From: Marinilabiliales bacterium
Lineage (GTDB): Bacteria; Bacteroidota; Bacteroidia; Bacteroidales; SZUA-534
Length of the DNA stretch: 64,000 bases
Assembly (NCBI GenBank): GCA_003512955.1
Contig: DOTG01000003.1
Coordinates: 1 to 64,000 of the forward strand
Reading direction: 5' to 3'
The notes under the pieces were generated by a model. It saw nothing but the letters and a program-made list of their open reading frames with translations, did not search any database and was not told the origin of the DNA. A program made the translations under genes and the position numbers. Positions within the stretch are counted from its first letter, which is position 1, and each line of letters starts with the position of its first letter. This document shows, one piece after another, positions 33,314-42,938 of the stretch.

Positions 33314-33757
33314 TTATTCGCCAATTACAATTAATACATCGCCTTCCATCACGGCATCGCCCTTATGTTTTTCGATGGAAACAATCCTTCCTTCCTTATC
33401 GGCCTCAATGTTATTTTCCATCTTCATGGCCTCAAGCACCAACAGTTTTTGTCCCATTTTTACTACATCGCCTTGTTTCACCAAAACCTCTAAAACGGTA
33501 CCTGGCAGTGGCGACTTGATAGTTCCGGCTCCTTTAGGGGCCGATGGGCTACTTGTTTTAACAGCTGACGGATGCACATCGGTGGAAGGCACCGAAACGC
33601 TCCGGATCAATTTTGGCGTTTTGGTCATTTGCAAGGTTTTATCCACTTCCACTTTATAATGCGTCCCATTTATCTCTATTTCGGCAAAGTTTTCTTCCAC
33701 GCTTAATATTTCCGCATCGTATTGGTTGCCGTTTATGGTAAATTTAAATTTCTTCAT
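33314..33757 (-). CDS. mmdC: Biotin carrier subunit of the decarboxylase
   Basis: A 147-residue biotinyl carrier protein. The C-terminal 70 residues form the lipoyl/biotinyl domain with the biotin attachment lysine in VLEAMKMENNIEAD; an N-terminal beta domain (KFKFTINGNQYDAEI) and a Pro/Ser/Ala-rich flexible linker (about 55-78) precede it. It shuttles the carboxyl group from the MmdA carboxyltransferase to MmdB at the membrane. It lies between the OadG-like gene (75-base gap) and mmdB (2-base gap). The same protein type serves pyruvate or propionyl-CoA carboxylases; context decides. Confidence 0.92.
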   Translation of the reverse strand: MKKFKFTINGNQYDAEILSVEENFAEIEINGTHYKVEVDKTLQMTKTPKLIRSVSVPSTDVHPSAVKTSSPSAPKGAGTIKSPLPGTVLEVLVKQGDVVKMGQKLLVLEAMKMENNIEADKEGRIVSIEKHKGDAVMEGDVLIVIGE

Positions 33758-33832
33758 TTGAATAATATCTTTAGTATTTTAACTTATAGAACCCTTTCAG
33801 ATTCCGTATTACAAATCATACAACCCTAAATC

Positions 33833-34723
33833 TTATCTAGGGTTTTTCCGCAACCCATAAATTTTAGAACTCCATGGCGAATAAGTTTTCGAAACTTTAC
33901 TGATGGTTAACACGGCAGCCTCGGTATCGTGCAATTGAACCCTGTACAGATAAAGAGCCAGAGCTATAGCGGCATTTACCTCCCCCGATATCTCATCCGT
34001 CTCGGTTTCAACCTGAAGCAAATCGGGAGTAATGGATTTGGACTTCTTTCTATCACGCATCCAAACTTTGGCCATGTATTTAAAGAACAAATACAGCAAT
34101 AATAATCCGGAAAAAACTATTGTCATTGCAATAACAGCCATGCCAATACCAGTGGGATCCATTTGGCCAATAATTTCGGCTGATGTAATCTTTATTTTTG
34201 TCTGATTGTTTGCAACTGGGGTAGCTTTCTCAAGAAAATCCCAGACGACGGAGCCGTCTTCAATCCTACCGAAGGTAACATCTACTTTTTGTCCTTTGGG
34301 TATGGTAATACTATCTATCAATGTTTTCCCATTCGATTCGAACAATGCAATAAGTTTACTTTCCTCAAGGCTGAAATTCAAATGCTGGATACCCCGGGTC
34401 TCATGTCCATCGGCATAAAAAACCAAGTACCCCTGTTGAGGGATTTTTGTAACGTTTTGCCCTTTGGGAATGTAATACATGGTCGGGTTGTTCAAATCGT
34501 TAGTCAAATAACAGCCCCCAATGTTCACGGTATTGTAAGCCGAGTTGTAAATCTCAATCCAGGGATTGTGCTCTCCAAAGTCGTCCACGTAATTGGAGTC
34601 GTTATAAACCAGAAACTCGTTAATCCTCAGGTCGAGGGCACTCTGGGCTTGCAAGTGGTTCAAACTTCCTCCCAGCCAAACCAAAGCTATTCCTGCTATA
34701 ATCCTATTTATGCTATTTCTCAT
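33833..34723 (-). CDS. Lamin-tail domain / OadG (gamma subunit) fusion protein
   Basis: A 296-residue protein joining two unrelated parts. After a signal-like N-terminus (1-27), residues 30-172 form a lamin-tail domain (LRINEFLVYNDSNYVDDFGE, then NPWIEIYNSAYNTVNIGGCY), an Ig-like beta fold expected outside the cytoplasm. Residues 190-215 are a transmembrane helix followed by a charged cytoplasmic tail, typical of OadG, the gamma subunit that assembles and stabilises Na+-pumping decarboxylases. The tail contains VNAAIALALYLYRVQLHD, a conserved OadG-like end. I chose the ATG at 34723, 13 bases after mmdA; the longer frame from 34840 overlaps mmdA and lacks a signal at its start. What the exported domain does is unknown. 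Confidence 0.85.
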   Translation of the reverse strand: MRNSINRIIAGIALVWLGGSLNHLQAQSALDLRINEFLVYNDSNYVDDFGEHNPWIEIYNSAYNTVNIGGCYLTNDLNNPTMYYIPKGQNVTKIPQQGYLVFYADGHETRGIQHLNFSLEESKLIALFESNGKTLIDSITIPKGQKVDVTFGRIEDGSVVWDFLEKATPVANNQTKIKITSAEIIGQMDPTGIGMAVIAMTIVFSGLLLLYLFFKYMAKVWMRDRKKSKSITPDLLQVETETDEISGEVNAAIALALYLYRVQLHDTEAAVLTISKVSKTYSPWSSKIYGLRKNPR

Positions 34724-34736
34724 AGTTCGTATGGGT

Positions 34737-36296
<1,560 letters not shown>

Positions 36297-36321
36297 AATA
36301 AAAAAGGAATATTTATATAAT

Positions 36322-36726
36322 TTATTTATTGTCGCATAGTTCGGTAAGCACGCCGAGAGTCGATTTTGGGTGAAGAAATCCAATATTCAAACCTTCGGCC
36401 CCTTTGCGGCCTTGCTTGTCAATCAGTTGTACGCCATTGGCTTCGGCAGCTTTCAAGGCTTCGTTTACATCATCCACAGCAAAGGCTATGTGATGAATCC
36501 CCTGCCCTTTTTTCTCGATAAATTTACCAATAGGTCCTTCAGGATCAGTCGATTCTAAAAGTTCAATTTTGGTATCACCCACCTTAAAAAAGGCAGTTTT
36601 CACCTTTTGATCTTTCACCTCTTCAACCGCGTAACATTTAAGACCCAGTACCTTTTCATAAAATGGAATGGATTCTTCTAAGCTGTTAACAGCAATACCG
36701 ATGTGTTCAATATGTGTTGGTGTCAT
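36322..36726 (-). CDS. mce: Methylmalonyl-CoA epimerase
   Basis: This 134-residue VOC-fold enzyme interconverts (R)- and (S)-methylmalonyl-CoA, linking the B12-dependent mutase to the decarboxylase. It opens HIEHIGIAVNSLEESIPFYE, with the first metal His; other ligands lie in TKIELLEST, GIHHIAFAVDD and LGVLTELCDN, and the conserved GIHHIA motif is intact. I chose the ATG at 36726 (MTPTHIEHIG); the frame open from 36753 adds nine unlikely residues. It is the first gene of the mce-mmdA-OadG-mmdC-mmdB operon, whose promoter must lie in the spacer above 36727. Confidence 0.93.
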   Translation of the reverse strand: MTPTHIEHIGIAVNSLEESIPFYEKVLGLKCYAVEEVKDQKVKTAFFKVGDTKIELLESTDPEGPIGKFIEKKGQGIHHIAFAVDDVNEALKAAEANGVQLIDKQGRKGAEGLNIGFLHPKSTLGVLTELCDNK

Positions 36727-37162
36727 AAAATATAGTTTTAGAATTGTTATCAAAACTGGTAATTAACCTGCGCAGAAGATAAGGAATCAACAGTGGGTTC
36801 TTTTGTTACTTATGCGCACTGACGATTTAAAAACTGTGCAAATGTATTAAAGAGCAAAGCATTTGCAAGGTAAAAACTATAAATTTAATAGTTGTTTTTC
36901 AGCATAAGCATCAGATTGTAAGCAAAAAATCGAAAACCTTTAAAAAATCATATTTTAAACTGCTAAAAAACATTGTATGGAATTTGAATTTTCTACCAAT
37001 GTTTCTAAGAATGAACATCAAAGGAAAATAAAAAACCGGAGTAACGAAACCTCAACAACAGGTTTCAATTTAAAAGCAGCAATATTTGAGGTAAAATAGC
37101 TAAGAAACCACTCAAAAATAAACATCAGTAAACTAAGTCCCCTTTAAACCACTTTTGCAAAA
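36727..37162. other. Spacer upstream of mce
   Basis: 436 bases, AT-rich, without a recognisable gene, RNA or strong hairpin. It must hold the promoter of the minus-strand mmd operon, but I cannot point to a clear TAnnTTTG box on that strand. Confidence 0.4.
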
Positions 37163-37267
37163 ATGGATTTACCAGAGGAGGCTTTGAAATTTTATTTTCA
37201 AACCGCGATAAATTTGGGAATTGATACTGGGGGTCTTATAAAAATGTTGAAAAATTATTTCAAATAA
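37163..37267 (+). CDS. Possible 34-residue small protein
   Basis: ATG to TAA encodes MDLPEEALKFYFQTAINLGI and 14 more residues ending LKNYFK: an amphipathic helix-like peptide with balanced charge. A CCACTTTTG box, close to the -7 consensus, lies 5 bases before the ATG. The 3' end overlaps the convergent transglutaminase-like gene by 13 bases. There is no known family and it may be chance. Confidence 0.35.
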   Translation: MDLPEEALKFYFQTAINLGIDTGGLIKMLKNYFK

Positions 37268-38274
37268 TCCTCCAGGCTCTTGATACTGTTCTTCATGGAG
37301 GCTACATTCTGTTTAGCCATGTTATAGGCGTTTTTGCCGTTCCCGGTCTTACTTTCTTTGAAGTATTTTAATGCCTTCTCGTTTAGCTGCAAAATGGTCC
37401 GGCTCACCTCCAGGGCTTTTACAAATTCTTCGCTATCGTACAATGGGGTCAGTTGAAGTCCCAAATCATAAGCTAAGTTCATGTAAGCATAACCCACAGG
37501 TTCGGCATTTTCAGGAAAAAAGCGATATGCCCGTTCCGAGGAGTTGATCATGCGTTCCGCTTTTTCCAACTGCAAGTAGCTGTTAATGGTATCAGCAAAG
37601 CTGAAACAATCCGGTTTGCTTTCAATGATTTTTTCTATCCGAGGATCGTTTTCAAGATACTCTTCCATGGTTAACGGGCAAGGTAACAACTGCCACATGG
37701 GATCGGAAGGCAGGTGGTTCAAGATAAATTTTTTAGGGTCCGCCAAAAAATATTCTTCTTTAAATTTTTTCTCAAATTGCTGCTGTTCGGTTACATAACC
37801 TGCTCCCCAGGTAGCATCTATCAAATACCATTTTTGGTTCAACTGTACAACATTCCACGCATGGTCGGTACTATTGAATTTTTTACCGGGCTTGTATCCA
37901 TAGCCTTTACTATATCCATCAACCACAAAACAAGGAATGTTCCCAATATCGCACAAAGCTTTGAACAGTTCGGAATACCCCTGACAGATGGCCCTCCGCT
38001 TTTTTAAGGTTGCTTCGGGGCTGGTTTCAGGGTTTGATTTTCCTGAAAAGTAAGATTTTGTGTCATAGGCAATATTTTGGGTAATCCACACATAATAGGC
38101 ACGCACTTTTTCTAAATCGGTGATGGCTTGCTGATGCAAATAGGTTGCTAACTCATCCACATTTTTTGCTTTTGCCTGTGGTGTATTCCGGGCATAAGTA
38201 TCCAAAGCTGAAAAATCCTGAGCCGGAGCTGTGAAAGAAGCTACCCATAAAAGAAAAACAAGTGAAATGCGCAT
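37255..38274 (-). CDS. Exported transglutaminase-like protein
   Basis: A 339-residue protein with a signal peptide (ends ASFTAPAQ). Residues 40-170 form a transglutaminase-like (papain-fold) domain with the complete triad: Cys in KRRAICQGYSELF, His in STDHAWNVVQL and Asp in YLIDATWGAG. The C-terminal half is helical and may form TPR-like pairs (YLQLEKAERMINSSERAYRF). Bacterial members act as peptidases or cross-linking enzymes in the envelope; the substrate is unknown. It lies two bases after the upstream DUF5034-like lipoprotein gene, so the two are surely cotranscribed. Confidence 0.85.
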   Translation of the reverse strand: MRISLVFLLWVASFTAPAQDFSALDTYARNTPQAKAKNVDELATYLHQQAITDLEKVRAYYVWITQNIAYDTKSYFSGKSNPETSPEATLKKRRAICQGYSELFKALCDIGNIPCFVVDGYSKGYGYKPGKKFNSTDHAWNVVQLNQKWYLIDATWGAGYVTEQQQFEKKFKEEYFLADPKKFILNHLPSDPMWQLLPCPLTMEEYLENDPRIEKIIESKPDCFSFADTINSYLQLEKAERMINSSERAYRFFPENAEPVGYAYMNLAYDLGLQLTPLYDSEEFVKALEVSRTILQLNEKALKYFKESKTGNGKNAYNMAKQNVASMKNSIKSLEDYLK

Positions 38275-38276
38275 CG

Positions 38277-38867
38277 TTACTTAAGTTTTGATTTGAAATA
38301 AATCTCTGGTGTTTCGGCTGTAAACATCAGTCCCGATTCCAAAAAAGCCTCTGCAATAAACACGGCATTATCGGGAATTGTTTTGTAATCAAGCAAATCT
38401 AATTGAAACCCGTCGTGCCATTCTTCTCTGATTTCAAAAAAATCATTCAATGACATCGGTTCGGTGGTACTATAACCATAAACCCCAAAGCATTCCGAAA
38501 CATTTTGCCTGATTTTGGTTTTGGTATCTAACACATAAATCTCAATAATATCAAGTGGGTCGGGATATAAATAAGTGGTTGAGGTACATTCTAAAGCCAT
38601 GGCAAAAGAAAACCCACTCTGAAACGGAATTTTATTACGAGCTACCTGATTGGTTTCAAAATTCATTGAAATGGTTAACCCAAATGTATTTTTAAATACA
38701 CTGTCTTCCACAAGGATAGATTGAAAGCCAGCCGTATTGAATGCCTTGATGATGACATTATTATAAATATTCTCGTAAGTTGCAGAGCCTCCACATCTGG
38801 AATCGCACGATACAAACAATTTGACAAGAACAAACAAGAGGAGGAGAAATAATGATTTTTTAATCAT
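38277..38867 (-). CDS. Lipoprotein, possibly DUF5034 family
   Basis: A lipoprotein of about 196 residues: hydrophobic signal from MIKKSLFLLLL to the lipobox FVSC. The start at 38867 gives a normal signal; the frame extends 11 codons further. The mature part has several cysteines (CDSRCGG near the N-terminus, ALECTST, SECFGV) and beta-rich sequence, in keeping with the cysteine-bearing DUF5034 group of Bacteroidota, but I hold this family name loosely. It is cotranscribed with the transglutaminase-like gene two bases downstream, and the pair may form an envelope module. Confidence 0.7.
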   Translation of the reverse strand: MIKKSLFLLLLFVLVKLFVSCDSRCGGSATYENIYNNVIIKAFNTAGFQSILVEDSVFKNTFGLTISMNFETNQVARNKIPFQSGFSFAMALECTSTTYLYPDPLDIIEIYVLDTKTKIRQNVSECFGVYGYSTTEPMSLNDFFEIREEWHDGFQLDLLDYKTIPDNAVFIAEAFLESGLMFTAETPEIYFKSKLK

Positions 38868-38960
38868 GTTATTAGGGTTTTTGAAACTTTTAATGCGCAA
38901 ATTGGCTTTTAACTAGGTCAAATATAAAAAGTATCGTTCAATCACCTAAAATCTTTAAAA

Positions 38961-38993
38961 AATAAAAAACGGGATGTTAAACATCCCGTTTTA
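38961..38993 (-). terminator. Terminator of the 45-39 kb minus-strand gene run
   Basis: AAAACGGGATGT and ACATCCCGTTTT form a perfect 12-bp stem with a 3-base loop, and T residues follow on the minus strand. It lies 19 bases beyond the stop at 39012. Confidence 0.88.
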
Positions 38994-39011
38994 TTTACAA
39001 TATTTTCTTTA

Positions 39012-39830
39012 TTACCCCTGAGTTACCGAGCCTGTGGCATAATTAAACTCGGAACCAAACATGCTGTGAGGGATGGAAAAAATGATCAAAGTAACAATGG
39101 TAGCCACAATAATCCACCGGTAATTTACCCCTTTGCGGTTCATTATCAAAGCTACAATCCAGGCTACATAGGCAATCAGGGTTTTGTTGTCGGTTAAATC
39201 CCATCCAAAAGGAATGCCTGTCCACAAATCACCAAAGGCATACAATTGCAACAAGGGGCCCATGATCATTCCGCCAACGGTTAAAAAAGCAAAGGTTAAC
39301 CACATGTATAACCGGGCATTCGGGCGGCGGGCAATGGCTATTATACCTGCAAAATTTGCCAATAACATAGCAATAAACATGGAAAGGATGTGTGGCCCTA
39401 AAACCCATCCGGGCACAACTCCTTTGTAGCGCACAATGGTGTGGTATTCCTCGGGATCGTTCATCTGTTTTCCATCTTTGTAAAAAAGGACTTTGTATTC
39501 AATTTTCCCTGCAGGCGGTTGACCTGGTAAACTTCCGGTCAGGTTTGATTGGTCGCGGGTTAATGCTTCTTTTACCCACTCGTCGTTGGTTGGGTACCGG
39601 CGGTATTCAACCATGGCGCTGATGGAGGTATCGGCAATTTCAAACGCAAGCGGGCAATTGTCGCTACCCTCTGCGCTACGGATCAATTTCAATTTAACAA
39701 TTTCATTTGCTGTGTTTAATTCAACCCTTTTAGGATACGTGGGGCCGGTCATTCGCTGATATACCGCCGCGCTTACTGTAATTAAAAAGGCCAATATCCA
39801 AAATAGGACAGTCTGTAATGTTCTGTTCAT
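39012..39830 (-). CDS. Multi-pass membrane protein with an exported loop
   Basis: A 272-residue protein. TM1 is at about 6-25, followed by an exported domain of about 110 residues that contains an Fn3-like beta pattern (VELNTANEIVKLKLIRSAEG, then AGKIEYKVLFYKDGKQM), then four helices (145-165, 173-198, 215-232, 240-258). I do not recognise a named family, but the arrangement is seen in conserved Bacteroidota hypothetical membrane proteins. It is the last gene of a minus-strand run, 33 bases from the CPBP gene and just before a strong terminator. Confidence 0.7.
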   Translation of the reverse strand: MNRTLQTVLFWILAFLITVSAAVYQRMTGPTYPKRVELNTANEIVKLKLIRSAEGSDNCPLAFEIADTSISAMVEYRRYPTNDEWVKEALTRDQSNLTGSLPGQPPAGKIEYKVLFYKDGKQMNDPEEYHTIVRYKGVVPGWVLGPHILSMFIAMLLANFAGIIAIARRPNARLYMWLTFAFLTVGGMIMGPLLQLYAFGDLWTGIPFGWDLTDNKTLIAYVAWIVALIMNRKGVNYRWIIVATIVTLIIFSIPHSMFGSEFNYATGSVTQG

Positions 39831-39863
39831 ACATTTGTTTTTAATTGTTTATCTAATTTGTGA

Positions 39864-40682
39864 TTAACGTTTTGTTGAAATTATTGTTCCTATATTCTCA
39901 TGCTCAAAATGATTTTTCAGTAGCCGTATCAACAGAAAACTCAATATCACACAAATAATCAGCAATATCATATACGATAACCAACCACCCAGTAAGTCAT
40001 AAAATGAGGTGTTCACATCTTGGGTAAAATATCCAATGGCAAAGCTAAAAGAATTGTTGATAAAATGGATGATTATCCCGGGCCAGATGGATTGGGTTTT
40101 CCAATAAACCCAGCCAATTAAAAGGCCTATCAAAAATGCAGGCACAAATTGCCAGGGATTCATGTGTGCCACACCAAAGATGATGGCCGACCAAATAATG
40201 GCTTTTTTGGGTTGATATTTTTCAAGCAACGATTTTAGCAGAACACCTCTAAAAATAAGTTCTTCAAGAATAGGGGCTGCAATACCAATGGTCAGAAACC
40301 CTTGTAGGTTCAAGGTAATCATTTCTTCAAATTTTTCCCTGATGCTATCGGGCATGGGGATTAAACTTACCAATCCTTCTAAAGGCACCGATAAAATAAA
40401 AACCAAAGGAATGATGTAAAGATATGTCTTCCAGCCTACTGAATCATGGGATAAAACTTCAACTTTCCAAAGTCTCCTGGCTAAAAAGAATATCCATCCA
40501 AAGGTTAACGTGTAGGAAGCAAAAATTGCCCAAGATTCAAGGGCCGGAATGGCCGAAGCGCCTGCCATAACCAAAAATCCTATCAGAACCGAAAATAATC
40601 CGGTTAGTAACAGGAATACCAATGCCTGGTAAAAACCGGATAAATTTTTTACATTGAACAAGTCTGGTTGATTTTGCGACAT
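39864..40682 (-). CDS. CPBP family intramembrane glutamic endopeptidase
   Basis: A 272-residue membrane protease of the CAAX/CPBP (ABI) family with about eight helices. The catalytic glutamates lie in PILEELIFRGVLLKSL, and the partner His motifs are in IIFGVAHMNPWQF and IIIHFINNSFSF. Bacterial members are linked to prenyl-protein-like processing, bacteriocin self-immunity and envelope maintenance; the target is unknown. The start at 40682 is seven bases after the peptidase gene, indicating one transcript. Confidence 0.9.
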   Translation of the reverse strand: MSQNQPDLFNVKNLSGFYQALVFLLLTGLFSVLIGFLVMAGASAIPALESWAIFASYTLTFGWIFFLARRLWKVEVLSHDSVGWKTYLYIIPLVFILSVPLEGLVSLIPMPDSIREKFEEMITLNLQGFLTIGIAAPILEELIFRGVLLKSLLEKYQPKKAIIWSAIIFGVAHMNPWQFVPAFLIGLLIGWVYWKTQSIWPGIIIHFINNSFSFAIGYFTQDVNTSFYDLLGGWLSYMILLIICVILSFLLIRLLKNHFEHENIGTIISTKR

Positions 40683-40689
40683 GTACCCC

Positions 40690-42480
40690 TTACAATTGAA
40701 TGAGCAAAACTACTTTTTGGTTTTGGCGCTCTACCTCAACCACCGCCGTGGTGCCCGGTTTCAATTTCGACATCCGGAACATGTAATCATAAATATTGGT
40801 CACCGGTTCCCCGTTTATGGCTGTAATTTTATCGCCTTTCAAGATTCCCCCGCGATCGGCTGGAGCCCCTTTACGGACACCATCGACACCCAAACCGTTT
40901 TTCTGTATTCCTGCCATATCGGGAATAATTCCCAAGGTTACTTTCAGACGGGAACGCCGCTGTTGTCCCTGTGGGCTGCCTGTAGATTGGAAAGTCAACG
41001 TATCGGCAGTTGTAACTACCTGAGAAATGATATTTGTACTGTAATTTAACAAATCGGCTTCCTTATCGGGACGGATTTTATCAATATCATCCAACGGCGT
41101 ATGGTAATCTTCGTGGGCACCGGTAGAATAAAACAATACAGGTATTCCTGCCGAATAAAAAGGCGCATGGTCGCTGGGGCCGTAGCCATCGGGCGAAAAC
41201 TGGGTAGCAAACACAGGTTTGGTTGCATGTAATAATGAATCGAATTCTTTGGCAGTTCCTGTGCCTCCAATGGAAATTCCAATAGAATCAGCCTTCATCC
41301 GTCCGATCATGTCATAATTGAACATGGCCTTGATGTTTGATTTTGCAACAGGCAGATTTTCAACAAAATATTTTGAACCTAAAACACCCATCTCTTCTGC
41401 ATCAAAAGCAACAAAAATCATGTCTTTTTTCATTTTTTTTGCTTGTTTTTGGTAATATCCAGCCAATTCAATAATGCCAGATACCCCTGATGCATTATCA
41501 TCGGCACCATTATGAGCAGCAATGGTATCGGGCATCCGTGATGAAACGCCTTTTCCGCCCATTCCCAAATGATCGTAATGCGCCCCAACCACCACGGCAT
41601 CTTCTGTTTTAGGATTTCCTTTTGCCTGAATCATAAAAACCAGGTTTTTAGCATCGGCCAGGTTTTGGATAACTTCGGTATTGGAAGTTATCGTCGTCTG
41701 GCTTTGAAGTATCACCGATTTTTGCTTTTCCAAGATTGTCTTTTCAAGTTCCTCAATGGTTATGGAACCCTGAAAAATCCGGTTAGCTGCTTGTCTTGTA
41801 AGGCTAATTACCGGAATCCCGGCATCGCTGAGGTTTTGATCAAAGGTCAAATCTAAAGGTACATCCATTTTTGAAGCCTGGACACCATTCACCAAAAGAA
41901 TCCCTATAGCTCCTTTATCCTTAGCCAAGGTGGCTTTTGCCCTATCAGTAGCAAATGGGATGAATTCACTGTTCATGTTTTCGGGTTCCGGGTCTTCGCG
42001 CAACACCAATACCCATTTGCCTGTCACATCGGCTAAGGCATAATCGTTCCATTTCAGGCTATCGGTTTCAATTTCGAATCCATAACCCGCAAAAACAACC
42101 TGTCCCATCTTCTCGGCATTAGCACTAAAGGCCAATGGGCGGTAATCTTTATCAATAATCAAAGAGTCATTATTAATTAGCAGGTAATTGCTTTTCCCTA
42201 GTGAACAGCCGGTAACCACTTTAAAATGCTGGTAACCATTATCAAACAAAGGGGATAGACCATAATCCAAAAATTGCCGGTGAATATATCCGGCGGCCAA
42301 CCGGCTTCCTTCAGAACCCGGATAACGGCCTTTCAGACTATCCGAAGCCAGATAAGCAATATGGTCATAAACTTCCTGCGGTGTAATGTCGGCATTTTTA
42401 GAAACCGAAACACATCCTGAAAAGACAGCAAATACACTTGCTACTATGTAGGTTAAAAACAGAATTTTTGTTTGTTTCAT
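40690..42480 (-). CDS. Secreted M28 aminopeptidase with PA and PDZ domains
   Basis: A 596-residue lipoprotein (lipobox FSGC near residue 22). A protease-associated (PA) domain occupies about 120-260. The M28 zinc-aminopeptidase core follows: VVVGAHYDHLGMGG, HNGADDNASGVSG, DAEEMGVLGS, FNYDMIGR and GPSDHAPF supply the ligands and the catalytic Glu. A PDZ domain ends the protein (about 505-590, GVRKGAPADRGGILKGDKIT). Such enzymes trim amino-terminal residues from extracellular peptides. It lies 21 bases after the GNAT gene and seven before the CPBP gene, in the same run. Confidence 0.93.
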   Translation of the reverse strand: MKQTKILFLTYIVASVFAVFSGCVSVSKNADITPQEVYDHIAYLASDSLKGRYPGSEGSRLAAGYIHRQFLDYGLSPLFDNGYQHFKVVTGCSLGKSNYLLINNDSLIIDKDYRPLAFSANAEKMGQVVFAGYGFEIETDSLKWNDYALADVTGKWVLVLREDPEPENMNSEFIPFATDRAKATLAKDKGAIGILLVNGVQASKMDVPLDLTFDQNLSDAGIPVISLTRQAANRIFQGSITIEELEKTILEKQKSVILQSQTTITSNTEVIQNLADAKNLVFMIQAKGNPKTEDAVVVGAHYDHLGMGGKGVSSRMPDTIAAHNGADDNASGVSGIIELAGYYQKQAKKMKKDMIFVAFDAEEMGVLGSKYFVENLPVAKSNIKAMFNYDMIGRMKADSIGISIGGTGTAKEFDSLLHATKPVFATQFSPDGYGPSDHAPFYSAGIPVLFYSTGAHEDYHTPLDDIDKIRPDKEADLLNYSTNIISQVVTTADTLTFQSTGSPQGQQRRSRLKVTLGIIPDMAGIQKNGLGVDGVRKGAPADRGGILKGDKITAINGEPVTNIYDYMFRMSKLKPGTTAVVEVERQNQKVVLLIQL

Positions 42481-42501
42481 GATATTCAGTTAATTATTAA
42501 T

Positions 42502-42933
42502 TTATTGATAATTTCGGATAATGAAAACCCCGTAATCGCCCAGATTTATAAAACCCGCCTTTTGATACAGTTCAATGGCTTTTTTGTTTTGTTGGTGTAC
42601 CTCCAGCTTGATTTGCAAACCTGTTTCTTTTGCAAATGCTAACGAGGTTTCTAGTAATGATGTGGCCAAATGCATGCCTTGAAACTCCGGTTTAATACCA
42701 AAATGATGAAGGTACAATCTCCGTCCATCGTTGGTAATCCAGGAAGTACCAATAACTTGGTGCGTAGGCTTGTGTTCCAGTACCCAAAAGGCGCCACCCA
42801 GCTTTAGTGTCCGTTCCACTACAACAAGATCATCGCCCCGCTCAGGGTTACCCAGGCCTGTTTCCATCCAAAGGTTCATCACCTGGTTGAAATCGGATGA
42901 TTTGAATGATCTGATAAAAAAATCTTCCGACAC
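42502..42933 (-). CDS. GNAT family N-acetyltransferase
   Basis: A 143-residue acetyltransferase. Motif A of the GNAT fold is visible in GIKPEFQGMHLATSLLETSL (Q/R-x-x-G-x-A/G type, here QGMHLA) and the C-terminal KLEVHQQNKKAIELYQKAGF matches motif B. It transfers acetyl from acetyl-CoA to an amine; sequence does not give the acceptor. The gap to the upstream NfeD gene is 5 bases and to the M28 gene 21, so it is within the operon. Confidence 0.88.
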   Translation of the reverse strand: MSEDFFIRSFKSSDFNQVMNLWMETGLGNPERGDDLVVVERTLKLGGAFWVLEHKPTHQVIGTSWITNDGRRLYLHHFGIKPEFQGMHLATSLLETSLAFAKETGLQIKLEVHQQNKKAIELYQKAGFINLGDYGVFIIRNYQ

Positions 42934-42938
42934 AAGAT

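Noticed and set aside
36769..36818. Possible inverted repeat TGCGCA...ATAAG / CTTATGCGCA
   Set aside because: The arms pair only after skipping several bases and the loop is over 20 bases; not convincing as a structure.
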